A DNA stretch of 64,000 nucleotides, from NCBI GenBank assembly GCA_003987775.1, contig RXJD01000003.1, forward strand, positions 220,841 to 284,840. The letters run 5' to 3'. Of this stretch, positions 50,864 through 59,375 are shown in pieces. The stretch's first letter is position 1. The number at the start of each line of letters is the position of its first letter. Position numbers and translations under genes: made by a program. The notes under the pieces are model-generated. The model did not search any database. It saw only the letters and a program-made list of their open reading frames with translations, and was not told where the DNA came from. Origin of the DNA: Mycobacterium sp. (GTDB taxonomy: Bacteria > Actinomycetota > Actinomycetes > Mycobacteriales > Mycobacteriaceae).

Positions 50864-52282
50864 CTACTGCGGGGAGTTCGCCGGAGGTAGAAGCGTTGTC
50901 GGCGTGGACATTTCGACAACAGCCGCAGAATCAGGTTCAGCACACCGGACGGCAGCGCGACGGGCGTTGCGTTTGCTGCCGTTGAACAGATCGCAGAGGC
51001 GGTCCACCGCCCAGACGGTGCGCAGTCCGAGCCGGCCCAGCATCATGAAGGGCGGAAACTTGGGTTCCTCCTTCCAGATGCCCTCAAGATCCTCGTGCCG
51101 CTTTCCGTCGACGATCAGGTCCGCGATGAGCGACCCGACGTACGGCGCCTGGGTCAGCCCGTGACCGTTGCACGCGAGCATGTAGAAGACGTTGTCGCCG
51201 AGCTGTCCGGCAATCGAAAGCCAGGACGAGGTGATCGCGATCCAGCCTCCCCACGCCCGCGCGACTCGCACGTCGGCCAGGGAAGGAAACCGCGTCGCGA
51301 AAGCGGCAGCGAGTTCCTTGACGAGCCCCGGATCGGGCGCCTTCACCGGGAGCGGGTACTTCTTGCCGCGCTCGAGTCGTCGGACGCCGAACACGATGGT
51401 GTTGCGCTCGGTGAGGCGGTAGTTCTCCATGATCTGGTGTTGCGTCACCACTCCCGACCGGCTGCTCCATCCCAGTGCGGCGAGACGCTCCGGCGCGATC
51501 GGCTCCGTTTCCACCTCGATGATCCACGCGGGCACCGAAAGACGCTTGGGAGTGATGTCCCACTCGCCGGAGTAGGCGTTCGTCGCGAGCACTACCTTGT
51601 TCGCACGAACTGTGCCACGAGGGGTCGAGATCACGACCTTTCCGCCGTCTCTCCTGACATCGGTGACCTTGGTCTGCTCGAATACCCGAGCCGATGTCGA
51701 CAACAGCGCACGCCGGACACCGCGGCTCAACTTGCCGGGATTCAACATCCCACCAACGCCCTCGCGCATCCCCCCGACGAACGCGCGAGGAATCCCCAGC
51801 TCCTCGCTCGTGCCGACATGTCCACGGCCGCCCGCGCCCCTCAGAATCGCGGCGCAGGCGCGGACTCGAAGCATCTGGACGCGCGACACTGCGCCGAACA
51901 CCATCCCGTTGGGCTCGTAATCGCAGTCGATGTCGTGGTCCCGGATCAGGCCTTCGGCGAACTGTGCCGCGTTGTCGGCCAGCCGGACCATGCCCGGAAT
52001 CTGGTTGGGGTAGAAGAGCTTGAGCAGCCGCAGGTCCCCACCCGGCGCGCCCGCGATCTGTCCGCCATTGCGGGAGCTGGACCCGTAACCGCAGAACTCC
52101 GCCTCCAAGAGCACCACATCCTGCTGGCGCTCGGCGAGCCGAAGTGCCGTCGCCATGCCGCCCATACCGCCACCGATCACTGCGACATCACACGTGAGGT
52201 CGCTGATCAGGGCGGGCCGGACGTCGGTGGGCGGGTCGATCCAGCCGCTGAAGGTGCTGTACTCCACTTCGTCGATTGTCAT
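50864..52282 (-). CDS. FAD-dependent DAO-family oxidoreductase
   Basis: A 472-residue flavoprotein of the glycine oxidase/D-amino-acid-dehydrogenase/gamma-glutamylputrescine-oxidase superfamily. The dinucleotide fold is DVAVIGGGMGGMATALRLAE (about 32-51) with VLLEAEFCGYGSSSRNGGQ, typical of PuuB-like enzymes. ARAWGGWIAITSSWLSIAGQ and NGHGLTQAPYVG near the C-terminus match FAD contacts. It probably oxidises a C-N bond in an amine or amino acid. Its ATG overlaps the stop of the upstream membrane-protein gene (ATGA). Confidence 0.9.
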   Translation of the reverse strand: MTIDEVEYSTFSGWIDPPTDVRPALISDLTCDVAVIGGGMGGMATALRLAERQQDVVLLEAEFCGYGSSSRNGGQIAGAPGGDLRLLKLFYPNQIPGMVRLADNAAQFAEGLIRDHDIDCDYEPNGMVFGAVSRVQMLRVRACAAILRGAGGRGHVGTSEELGIPRAFVGGMREGVGGMLNPGKLSRGVRRALLSTSARVFEQTKVTDVRRDGGKVVISTPRGTVRANKVVLATNAYSGEWDITPKRLSVPAWIIEVETEPIAPERLAALGWSSRSGVVTQHQIMENYRLTERNTIVFGVRRLERGKKYPLPVKAPDPGLVKELAAAFATRFPSLADVRVARAWGGWIAITSSWLSIAGQLGDNVFYMLACNGHGLTQAPYVGSLIADLIVDGKRHEDLEGIWKEEPKFPPFMMLGRLGLRTVWAVDRLCDLFNGSKRNARRAAVRCAEPDSAAVVEMSTPTTLLPPANSPQ

Positions 52283-52962
52283 GACAGCGCACTCACTTTC
52301 TGTGTCGGTTCAATATCTGTCGTCAGGTGGGCGTGCAGCGCGCGGTACGCGAGGTAGTAGACGACGCCCTGGGCTCCCCACGTCGCAAGCGCGGCGGTGT
52401 AGAAGAACGTGCGGTTCTCGTCGTCGAAGGCGAAGGGGAAGAAGTCATAGCTGATCGCGATGGCGGTCGCCGCGGCGGTGACAGACGCCGCCCAGATGGC
52501 CAGCCGTTTTTCGCCAATGCCCCAGAGCCTCACAACGAAATAGGTGAGGAACACCGTGGTCAGCAGGTTGACCACGACGTAGAACGTCGCCGGTATGACG
52601 TGGAGTGTCTCGTCGTGGAACTTCCGGAGGCACAGGCCGGCCGCGACGGCGAGCCCGAAGACGCCGATTTCGACGGCAATGGTCGGCTTGTAGCGGTGCG
52701 TAACCACCAGCAGACCCAACACCAGGATGAGCGTGAAGCCGACCGACCGTGAGAACGCGTCGAGGAAGAACGAAATCTGGAAGGGGATGCCTGCGGTTGC
52801 ACCGAGTAGCGACCCAACCAGGAAGTTGGTGGCTGACACCCCGACGACAAAACATTCCAGGCCGAGCAGGTAGTTGCCGTAGTTCCGGATGAATTTCCAC
52901 CCGAGGAAATAGCCGACGACAACCAACCAGACATTGGCGATGAGGAAGACGTATTCCTTCAT
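52279..52962 (-). CDS. Seven-helix membrane protein of unknown function
   Basis: A 227-residue integral membrane protein with about seven hydrophobic segments (about 5-20, 30-55, 70-87, 94-110, 122-145, 152-170, 185-208). The N-terminus is MKEYVFLIANVWLVVVGYFL. No known motif is recognised. It is the first gene of the leftward arm, coupled to the DAO-family oxidase, so it may be a substrate permease or quinone-linked partner. The start lies about 30 bp from the edge of the mirror-image promoter. Confidence 0.8.
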   Translation of the reverse strand: MKEYVFLIANVWLVVVGYFLGWKFIRNYGNYLLGLECFVVGVSATNFLVGSLLGATAGIPFQISFFLDAFSRSVGFTLILVLGLLVVTHRYKPTIAVEIGVFGLAVAAGLCLRKFHDETLHVIPATFYVVVNLLTTVFLTYFVVRLWGIGEKRLAIWAASVTAAATAIAISYDFFPFAFDDENRTFFYTAALATWGAQGVVYYLAYRALHAHLTTDIEPTQKVSALS

Positions 52963-52993
52963 TGCCGCGACTCCTTTCGCAGTGCAGTTGGCT

Positions 52994-53172
52994 CAACTGT
53001 CGCCAGCCGCAATCGCAGTCACAACGACAGCGCGCACCTGCTTTGGCGATAGGAGGTGCATATTGCACCCGTCGCATCTCCTGGCGATTCGCACCGGTGC
53101 ACGTTGCACCAGTCCTGTTCAAAGCCGGTGCGCGTTGTCGTTGTGACCGAGGGCGCCGGTTGGCGAGAGTCG
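52994..53172. promoter_or_regulatory. Mirror-image bidirectional control region with two symmetric palindromes
   Basis: The divergent promoter region is an imperfect palindrome of about 179 bp. The arms 53018-53045 and 53120-53147 match at 26 of 28 positions. Inside, GGTGCATATTGCACC (53055-53069) and GGTGCACGTTGCACC (53096-53110) lie at exactly mirrored positions about the centre (53082.5), 41 bp apart. Outside, 52994-53008 and 53158-53172 still match at 12 of 15 with a one-base shift. It probably drives the membrane-protein/oxidase arm and the monooxygenase arm identically; the PucR regulator at 57080 is the best candidate ligand-responsive protein. Confidence 0.75.
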
Positions 53173-53208
53173 AAGCACCAAGAAGGGAACAGCGAGGAGT
53201 TGGCAGCG

Positions 53209-54753
53209 ATGGCAGCAGATCCAGTGACCACGGTCGAGGAGTTCGACCGAGAATTCGATATCGTCATCATCGGAGCGGGAATCTCGGGGATCGGTGCGGC
53301 AACGTATTTCAGCCGCGAACTCCCCCACAAGTCCCTGATGGTGCTCGAGGGCCGCGACAACATTGGCGGCACCTGGGACCTCTTCCGGTATCCGGGTATT
53401 CGCTCGGACTCCGACCTCCACACCTTCGGGTACGAATTCAAGCCGTGGCGCCATGACTCGGCGATCGCCGACGCGCACCTGATCCGGGAGTACCTCCAGG
53501 AAACGATTGACGAGAACAACCTGGGGCGCCTCATCCGGTTCAACCAACGCGTCGTGCGGGCGGAGTGGTCCTCAACGGACTCGAAGTGGACGCTGAGTGT
53601 TCAAATCACTGACCCCGCAACGGGATTCACCACCGCGAAGACCATCCGTGCGGGATGGGTCTTCGCAGCCACCGGTTACTACCGCTACGACCACGGCTAC
53701 TCGCCGGAGTTCCCGGGACGTGAGGCCTTCGAGGGTTTGGTGGTGCACCCCCAACACTGGCCGGAGAATCTCGACTACAGCGGCAAAAGGGTCGTCATCA
53801 TCGGCAGCGGCGCAACCGCGATCACGATGGTGCCGGCGATGTTGACCGGCACCGCCGCCGCGCAACACGTGACGATGTTGCAGCGCACCCCGACCTACAT
53901 CATGGCGATTCCCCGCGTCGACCGTGTCGCTGTCGCGCTCACGAAACTTCTTGGCGCCAAAAGGGGTTACGCGGCGACGAGGTTCAAGAACATCTGGGTC
54001 GAACGGGCGATCGTGAAGGGTCTCAGGGCGTTTCCGAAGACGGGGCGGCGGCTGATCCGGCGCGAGAACATCAAGCGCCTCCCCGTGGGGTTCGACGTTG
54101 ACAAGCACTTCAACCCGCCCTACGACCCATGGGACCAACGGCTGTGTGCAGCGCCTGACGGCGACTTCTTCGACGCGATCTGCTCCGGTAGCGCCTCCGT
54201 CGTCACTGACTCCATTGTGAAATTCAGCAAGCACGGAATTGTGCTGGCGTCGGGCGAGGAGCTGGTAGCCGACATCATCGTGACCGCGACCGGGCTGAAC
54301 ATGCAGCTTTTCGACGGCATGCCGATCATGGTCGACGGGCAGCAGGTCGACATCGCCCAGTCGTTCTGCTACCGCGGGATGCTCCTGAGCGGAATCCCGA
54401 ACTGGGCGATGGCCATTGGCTACACGACGTCGTCCTGGACCCTGAAGATCAGCCTGATGTGCCGGTACTTCATCGACCTGGTCAAGCACATGGATGCGCA
54501 CGGATACGACCGGGCGGTCCCGATCCCCCTTCCGGGCATGGACCGCAGGCCAGTCATGGATCTCCAATCCGGTTACGCCAAGCGTGGCGCGAAGATCTTG
54601 CCCAAACAGGGTCCGGCCGCACCTTGGCGGATGGCGATGTCATACCAGGAGGACGCCAAAGCACTGCGCGGTCCGGTGGCCGACGAGAACCTCGATTTCG
54701 GTACCAGCCAGTCGACTTCGCAGCGTGCACAGAGCCGGCCGGCACATGTCTGA
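53209..54753 (+). CDS. Baeyer-Villiger-type flavin monooxygenase (EthA-like)
   Basis: A 514-residue FAD/NADPH monooxygenase. The first Rossmann motif is IIGAGISGIG (about 20-29), with RDNIGGTWDLFRYPGIRSDSD. The Baeyer-Villiger fingerprint F-x-G-x3-H-x3-W is Phe174-Gly176-His180-Trp184 (FEGLVVHPQHWPE), and the second Rossmann motif GSGATA is at about 199-204. ATGLN near residue 365 is also typical. Such enzymes turn ketones into esters or oxidise S/N atoms. The ATG at 53209 has GAGGAG upstream. It overlaps the hydrolase gene by 8 bp. Confidence 0.93.
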   Translation: MAADPVTTVEEFDREFDIVIIGAGISGIGAATYFSRELPHKSLMVLEGRDNIGGTWDLFRYPGIRSDSDLHTFGYEFKPWRHDSAIADAHLIREYLQETIDENNLGRLIRFNQRVVRAEWSSTDSKWTLSVQITDPATGFTTAKTIRAGWVFAATGYYRYDHGYSPEFPGREAFEGLVVHPQHWPENLDYSGKRVVIIGSGATAITMVPAMLTGTAAAQHVTMLQRTPTYIMAIPRVDRVAVALTKLLGAKRGYAATRFKNIWVERAIVKGLRAFPKTGRRLIRRENIKRLPVGFDVDKHFNPPYDPWDQRLCAAPDGDFFDAICSGSASVVTDSIVKFSKHGIVLASGEELVADIIVTATGLNMQLFDGMPIMVDGQQVDIAQSFCYRGMLLSGIPNWAMAIGYTTSSWTLKISLMCRYFIDLVKHMDAHGYDRAVPIPLPGMDRRPVMDLQSGYAKRGAKILPKQGPAAPWRMAMSYQEDAKALRGPVADENLDFGTSQSTSQRAQSRPAHV

Positions 54754-55669
54754 CAACGCAGGCGACCAGTACGCTGCCCTACCGTCCGGGACGACGATTT
54801 GTTTCCGCGATTTCGGCGCTCGGCACGACCCGACACTCCTGCTGATCGCCGGGCTGGGCGAGGATCTGACCGTCTGGACCGACGCTTTCGTCGGATCGTT
54901 TGTCGCCCAAGGCTTTCGGGTCGTCATCATGGATAACCGGGACGTCGGTCAGTCCACGTTCGTCGCAACGCCGCCACCCCGAATGTGGCGTCAGGTTCTT
55001 GGCTGCCCGCGCAGTGACGGTTACTCGCTGGCGGACATGGCCGACGACTGCGTCGGGGTGCTCAACCATCTCGGGATCGCTCACGTTCACCTGGTTGGAC
55101 GATCGATGGGAGGAATGATCGCGCAGACGATAGCCGCGACCGAGCCTCAACGAGTCCTGTCCCTGACCTCCATCTACTCGACCACCGGGTCGCGCAAGGT
55201 CGGCCAACCGGCTCTGTCGACGATCCGCCTGCTCATGGGCCCGCCGGCGAGAACCAGAACCGCAGCGGTCCGCGCCCACCTGCGCATCACCGGCCACATC
55301 GCCGGATCGGCGTACCCCATCGATGACGTCGACGAGGCCGCAGTCGCAGCGCGCGGCTGGGATCGCAGCGGCGGCGACCAGGCCGCCGGCGTGGCCCGCC
55401 AGATTCAGGCAATCCAGTCCTCTGGAGACCGCACCGCACAGGTGCGCCGGATCGTCGCTCCAACGCTGGTCATCAACGGCGATCGAGACCGGATGGTGAA
55501 TCCCAGCGGCGGCACCGCAACCGTCAGCGCAATCCGATCGGCACAGCACGTCGTCATCCCCGGGATGGGCCATCACATTCCCAGGGCCCTGGTGGGCCCG
55601 ATTACCCAGTACGTCTCACAGCACGCGGACCGCGTCAACCAAGGAGGAAGCCGTGTCGAAATTTCCTAA
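54746..55669 (+). CDS. Alpha/beta hydrolase
   Basis: A 307-residue alpha/beta-fold hydrolase. The oxyanion segment is LLIAGLGEDLTVW, nucleophile Ser120 in GRSMGG, acid in NGDRDRMV and His in GMGHHIP. It most likely hydrolyses an ester or lactone produced by the upstream Baeyer-Villiger enzyme, a standard ketone-degradation pairing. It overlaps both neighbours (8 bp and 17 bp), so it is co-translated. Confidence 0.92.
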   Translation: MSDNAGDQYAALPSGTTICFRDFGARHDPTLLLIAGLGEDLTVWTDAFVGSFVAQGFRVVIMDNRDVGQSTFVATPPPRMWRQVLGCPRSDGYSLADMADDCVGVLNHLGIAHVHLVGRSMGGMIAQTIAATEPQRVLSLTSIYSTTGSRKVGQPALSTIRLLMGPPARTRTAAVRAHLRITGHIAGSAYPIDDVDEAAVAARGWDRSGGDQAAGVARQIQAIQSSGDRTAQVRRIVAPTLVINGDRDRMVNPSGGTATVSAIRSAQHVVIPGMGHHIPRALVGPITQYVSQHADRVNQGGSRVEIS

Positions 55670-57041
55670 GGACGGCGCTGACGTCGCATCCGTCGATGTC
55701 GTGATCGTCGGTGCCGGCTTCGCCGGCCTGAGTGCCGCAGATCGCCTGACGAGCATGGGCCGGTCGGTCATGGTCCTCGAAGGCCGTAGCCGCGTCGGTG
55801 GCCGATCGCTCACCGGTGAGGTGGCCGGGGTCAAGGTCGACCTGGGCGCGACATGGGTCGCGCGACGGCACACAGCGATCCGCGACCTCGCCACGCGCGT
55901 GGGATGCACCACGACCGGTCAGTTCAACCAGGGCCGCAACGTTCTATGGATGGATGGACGGCGCCAGACCTACAAAGCCACCATTCCCGCGATCTCACCG
56001 GCGGCCATGGTGGACATGGCGCGCATGAGCATGCATTTGAAGAAACTGGTGGCGACCATCAACGTCGACGCCGCCTGGGAATCCCCAGACGCCGCGCAGC
56101 TCGACACGATCTCTTTCGGCAAGTGGCTCGATCGCAAACGCGCCAGGGCCAGCACGCGTGCGCTGATGACCATCGTCAGCAAGGTGCAGTGGGGCGCCAG
56201 CCCGGAAGACGTCTCGCTACTTCATGTGTTGCGCTACATCCGCGCCGCGGGTGGGATCGACCACATGCTGGACGTCGAGGGCGGGCAGCAGCAAGACCGA
56301 TTCAACGAAACCACGCAAGAGATCGCCAGACGGCTTGCCGAGAAACTCGGCGACAGTGTGGTTGTGGACGCGCCCGTTCGACGAATCACCCAAGACGACA
56401 ACGGCGTTATGGTGTGCACCGACTCGACACAATTCAACGCCCGATACGCCATCGTCACCACGGCCCCCGCCCACCGCGGCGGCATCGCGTTCGAACCCGC
56501 GCTCCCGGAAAAGGCCGCGGGACTCACGAAGACGTGGCGCATGGGCGCGCTCAGCAAGGCGTTCGTCGCCTATGAGACGCCGTTCTGGCGGACCGACGGA
56601 CTTTCCGGCGAGGCACTGATCGACGCCGGGACGGTGTTCATCACCTTCGACGTGTCGCCCGATGCTGCGGGCCCGGGCGTCTTGATGGCTTTCTGCGACC
56701 CCCGCACATTCGACGGTTTCGGCCCGGACATCCGACGCAGCCGCGTCATCCAGCAGATGGTCGATTTGTACGGCAACCAAGCGAGCAGCCCCATCGATTA
56801 CATCGACCATTGTTGGGGCACAGAAGCATTCGCCCCTGGCGGACCGAATCCCGCGGTAGCGCCCTACGCGTCGACGAGCTACGCCAGCGCCCTCACCGAA
56901 CCCCACGGACGCATCCACTGGGCCGGCACCGAAACCGCAGGCGAGTGGGCCGGATGCATGAACGGCGCCGTGCTGACCGGTCTGCGGGCCGCCGAGCGGG
57001 TCACCCAGCTACTCAACGTCGAGGAGCCGGCCCCGGTGTAA
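55653..57041 (+). CDS. Flavin monoamine oxidase-like protein (AofH type)
   Basis: A 462-residue amine-oxidase-family flavoprotein. The FAD fold is DVVIVGAGFAGLSAADRL (about 15-32) with LEGRSRVGGRSLTG. The C-terminal FAD motif is IHWAGTETAGEWAGCMNGAVLTG, with VFITFDVSP and WGTEAFAPGG before it, matching mycobacterial AofH-type putrescine/amine oxidases. It would oxidise an amine to imine/aldehyde with H2O2. The GTG at 55653 has a strong AAGGAGG and overlaps the hydrolase end by 17 bp. Confidence 0.92.
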   Translation: MSKFPKDGADVASVDVVIVGAGFAGLSAADRLTSMGRSVMVLEGRSRVGGRSLTGEVAGVKVDLGATWVARRHTAIRDLATRVGCTTTGQFNQGRNVLWMDGRRQTYKATIPAISPAAMVDMARMSMHLKKLVATINVDAAWESPDAAQLDTISFGKWLDRKRARASTRALMTIVSKVQWGASPEDVSLLHVLRYIRAAGGIDHMLDVEGGQQQDRFNETTQEIARRLAEKLGDSVVVDAPVRRITQDDNGVMVCTDSTQFNARYAIVTTAPAHRGGIAFEPALPEKAAGLTKTWRMGALSKAFVAYETPFWRTDGLSGEALIDAGTVFITFDVSPDAAGPGVLMAFCDPRTFDGFGPDIRRSRVIQQMVDLYGNQASSPIDYIDHCWGTEAFAPGGPNPAVAPYASTSYASALTEPHGRIHWAGTETAGEWAGCMNGAVLTGLRAAERVTQLLNVEEPAPV

Positions 57042-57079
57042 GGCTCCCCGACTGGTGGCGATCAGGGGAGACTGTCGAC

Positions 57080-58315
57080 ATGGAGGAACTGTGGGCCCTG
57101 CCCAACCGCGAGGTCGCAGAAGCGATCCGGTCACTGTGCCAGCAGCTCATGACGGACACGGACGCCGTGACCGACGACATCGCGTCAGCCGCCCTCATGG
57201 TGCAATACGAACCTGCGCTGCTCCCGGATGCATCGCTCGTCGAGGAGGACCGCCACCTCAACCACTCCGATCTTGTCCAGTGGCTCACCTCGAACATCCA
57301 GCATCCGGGGCAGCGGGTCGAGCCCTACATCGGCCCCAGGATCGCGGCGTACATTCGCGACCTCGTATCCCGCGGCATCGCACCCGATTTCGCCGGCGGA
57401 TGGCGGGTGGCGCTTGACGTCGGCTGGCGCCGATGGCTCGAAGAATGCGTGGCACGCTATGGCAACTCCGACGTCTTGGTGGACGTGCTCGACGTGTCGG
57501 CGAAGTCGTTGGTGCAGTACGCCATCGACTCGGTCTCAGCCTTGCGGGAGGCCAGCCTTGCGGCCGCGATGGGTAACGCGGATGCCGACGCGATCGCGCT
57601 GATCCAACTGATCGCCAGTGGCGCGCCCATGACCGAGGATCTTGCGGAGGCACGCCTGAGATACCGGATGAACCGGCCGCACGTCGGCCTCGTCGCGTGG
57701 ACCGACGAACCTCAGCAGGCCGGCGCATTGGACGAGGTGGTCGCTGCCGTGAATTCCGCTTCGGCAGGTCGGAGCGTCCTGGTGGCCCGTGCGAGTACTA
57801 CCTCGCGTTGGGTCTGGCTATCAGGGCCCGACGCTCCGGATCTCCACTATGTCGAGAAGGTGGCGGCGCAGGCGAAGGGCATTCAAGTGGCGGTCGGAAG
57901 GCCGGGGCACGGACTCGAAGGATTCAGGTCTAGCCACCAGGACGCCCTGGCGGCCCAGTCGTTGGTGGTGCGGCTCGGATCCGACCGGCGCTTTACGGCG
58001 TACGCCGACGTCGAGCTCGTCGACAGCCTCACCAAGGACCGAGTCAGCGCACAACGGTTCGTCACCAAAACTCTCGGACCGTTGGCCGAAGCAGACGAAG
58101 CGTTGCGCCAGGCGCTGCTGACCTACGTGCAGTGCGGCTTCAATACCACTCGGGCAGCGGCCAACCTGTACGCCCATCGCAACACTGTCGAGCGTCGGGT
58201 CTCACGCGCCAACGAACTCTCCGTGGTGAAAGTGGAAGACAACCCAACCCATGTCGCCGCTGCACTCCTGGTGCTGGATATTGCGCCGAATATTGCGGCA
58301 GCCGCATCCTTCTGA
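57080..58315 (+). CDS. PucR/CdaR-family transcriptional regulator
   Basis: A 411-residue regulator. The N-terminal helical sensory part spans about 1-170, a GGDEF-like/CdaR middle about 180-300, and a C-terminal PucR helix-turn-helix: LLTYVQCGFNTTRAAANLYAHRNTVERRV (about 350-378 region). The ATG at 57080 has AGGGGAG upstream. It lies 38 bp after the amine oxidase, as the last gene of the rightward arm. PucR proteins activate catabolic genes for purines, amines or similar compounds. It is the natural candidate to bind the GGTGCA-N3-TGCACC sites at 53055-53110. Confidence 0.92.
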   Translation: MEELWALPNREVAEAIRSLCQQLMTDTDAVTDDIASAALMVQYEPALLPDASLVEEDRHLNHSDLVQWLTSNIQHPGQRVEPYIGPRIAAYIRDLVSRGIAPDFAGGWRVALDVGWRRWLEECVARYGNSDVLVDVLDVSAKSLVQYAIDSVSALREASLAAAMGNADADAIALIQLIASGAPMTEDLAEARLRYRMNRPHVGLVAWTDEPQQAGALDEVVAAVNSASAGRSVLVARASTTSRWVWLSGPDAPDLHYVEKVAAQAKGIQVAVGRPGHGLEGFRSSHQDALAAQSLVVRLGSDRRFTAYADVELVDSLTKDRVSAQRFVTKTLGPLAEADEALRQALLTYVQCGFNTTRAAANLYAHRNTVERRVSRANELSVVKVEDNPTHVAAALLVLDIAPNIAAAASF

Positions 58316-58408
58316 GCTGAGGGAGCAGGTTGTTGGTGTGTTGGTCTCTCGCGAACGGCGCCGCCTGGTTGGCGGCCTGGAAATTCTGCGGGGTCTAGCG
58401 TAGGCGGA

Positions 58409-58777
58409 ATGGGTTTGTTCAGTCATGAGGAGTTCCGGGACCCGGCCGACGGCGTTGGTGGCGGCGCCAGTGGTGGGGTTGTTGAGCGAGCTCGGCGTGC
58501 AGAGGTAGACGAGTACGGGGTGGATGAACCTCTAGTGGTGGGTCCGGGGTTGCCGCCCGAGGATGGTTCGTGCGGTCAGTTCGCTGTGCAGTTTCACGTG
58601 TCTACGTCAATGCTGGTCGGGCTAAAACGTATTGCGGATATGCGTGGGGTGAGCGTGCCGGAGGTATGCCGGCAGGTGATCGGTGTGTTTGTTGCCCAGC
58701 AGGAGGGTGAGCTCGGTGCATTGCTTGCTGCCGAGGCCGAGGCGGCTGATTACCGGCCGAGTTTGGGTCAGGCGTAG
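58409..58777 (+). CDS. Small ribbon-helix-helix-like hypothetical protein
   Basis: A 122-residue protein. The N-terminal half is low-complexity and acidic. The C-terminal part (about 55-105: QFAVQFHVSTSMLVGLKRIADMRG then VSVPEVCRQVIGVFVAQQEGE) has the beta-strand/two-helix spacing of an Arc/CopG-type ribbon-helix-helix domain. No toxin-like gene is adjacent. Base composition is slightly lower in GC than the neighbours. It could be a DNA-binding remnant of a mobile region. Confidence 0.5.
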   Translation: MGLFSHEEFRDPADGVGGGASGGVVERARRAEVDEYGVDEPLVVGPGLPPEDGSCGQFAVQFHVSTSMLVGLKRIADMRGVSVPEVCRQVIGVFVAQQEGELGALLAAEAEAADYRPSLGQA

Positions 58778-59375
58778 TCGCGGCGGTCGTGAGGTCCGCT
58801 GAAGGAACCGGTGCGGCTGGCAGAAATAGACGTGCGGGGGTGTAGGTTCTCACCCGCGGCGCCATCCCCATCAGCGACTGACCAGGCGCTTTGTGGACCG
58901 TCTGACGGCAAGTGCACCTCGGTTTGGTCTCACGAAAGGCTTCATTTCCTACACCGATGACAGGCACCGCACTGGGATGGCCTCCGACTTTTTTGTTGCC
59001 CACGTGTCGGTGCCAACGGCTGCGCCTGGTTGGTCGACGGCAGCGAAATCATGCTGAGCGGACCGGCCCGCCGACCGAGTGGCATGTCGGCACTAACGAC
59101 GCGCTGAGACTTGCTCCCCAATTCGGTGGCATCGCTGGCGGCGGGTACCTCACGGACGCGATCCCGTCCAGGTTTGCGCGGCGCGTCTCAGGCCAGCCCC
59201 ACGGAATGTATTCCGTTCGTACGCTTGCAAATTGGGCTTCGATCAGCGACGACTCGGCGATCGTCTGCAATTGCGGCCACTCGGCCTCGCTGTGGTTCGG
59301 AGAACGACTCGATCCACGCCTGATCCTGGGGCACGCCGCGGCGGCCGTGTACCGCTCGACGGCGGAGGGGCCCGT
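58778..59375. other. Non-coding region between RHH-like gene and glycosyltransferase
   Basis: About 600 bp without a supportable gene; a long plus-strand frame here (from 58912) has no recognisable domain. It contains the left copy (58841-58952) of a repeat that recurs beyond the mannosidase at 63495-63605. Since the glycosyltransferase is transcribed toward it, it may also hold a terminator. Confidence 0.55.
58841..58952 (+). repeat. Diverged direct repeat, left copy
   Basis: It begins TGTAGGTTCTCA, contains TTTGTGG and GTGCAC, and ends GTCTCACGAA-x3-CTTCATTTCCTAC. The right copy at 63495-63605 has the same blocks in the same order at almost identical spacing (86 versus 85 bases between the TGTAGG and GTCTCACGAA starts). 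Together they bracket the glycosyltransferase-mannosidase block. Confidence 0.6.

Noticed and set aside
53019-53543. Minus-strand frame across the mirror-image promoter
   Set aside because: Its sequence similarity to the opposite-strand frame comes from the DNA palindrome, not from a real protein.
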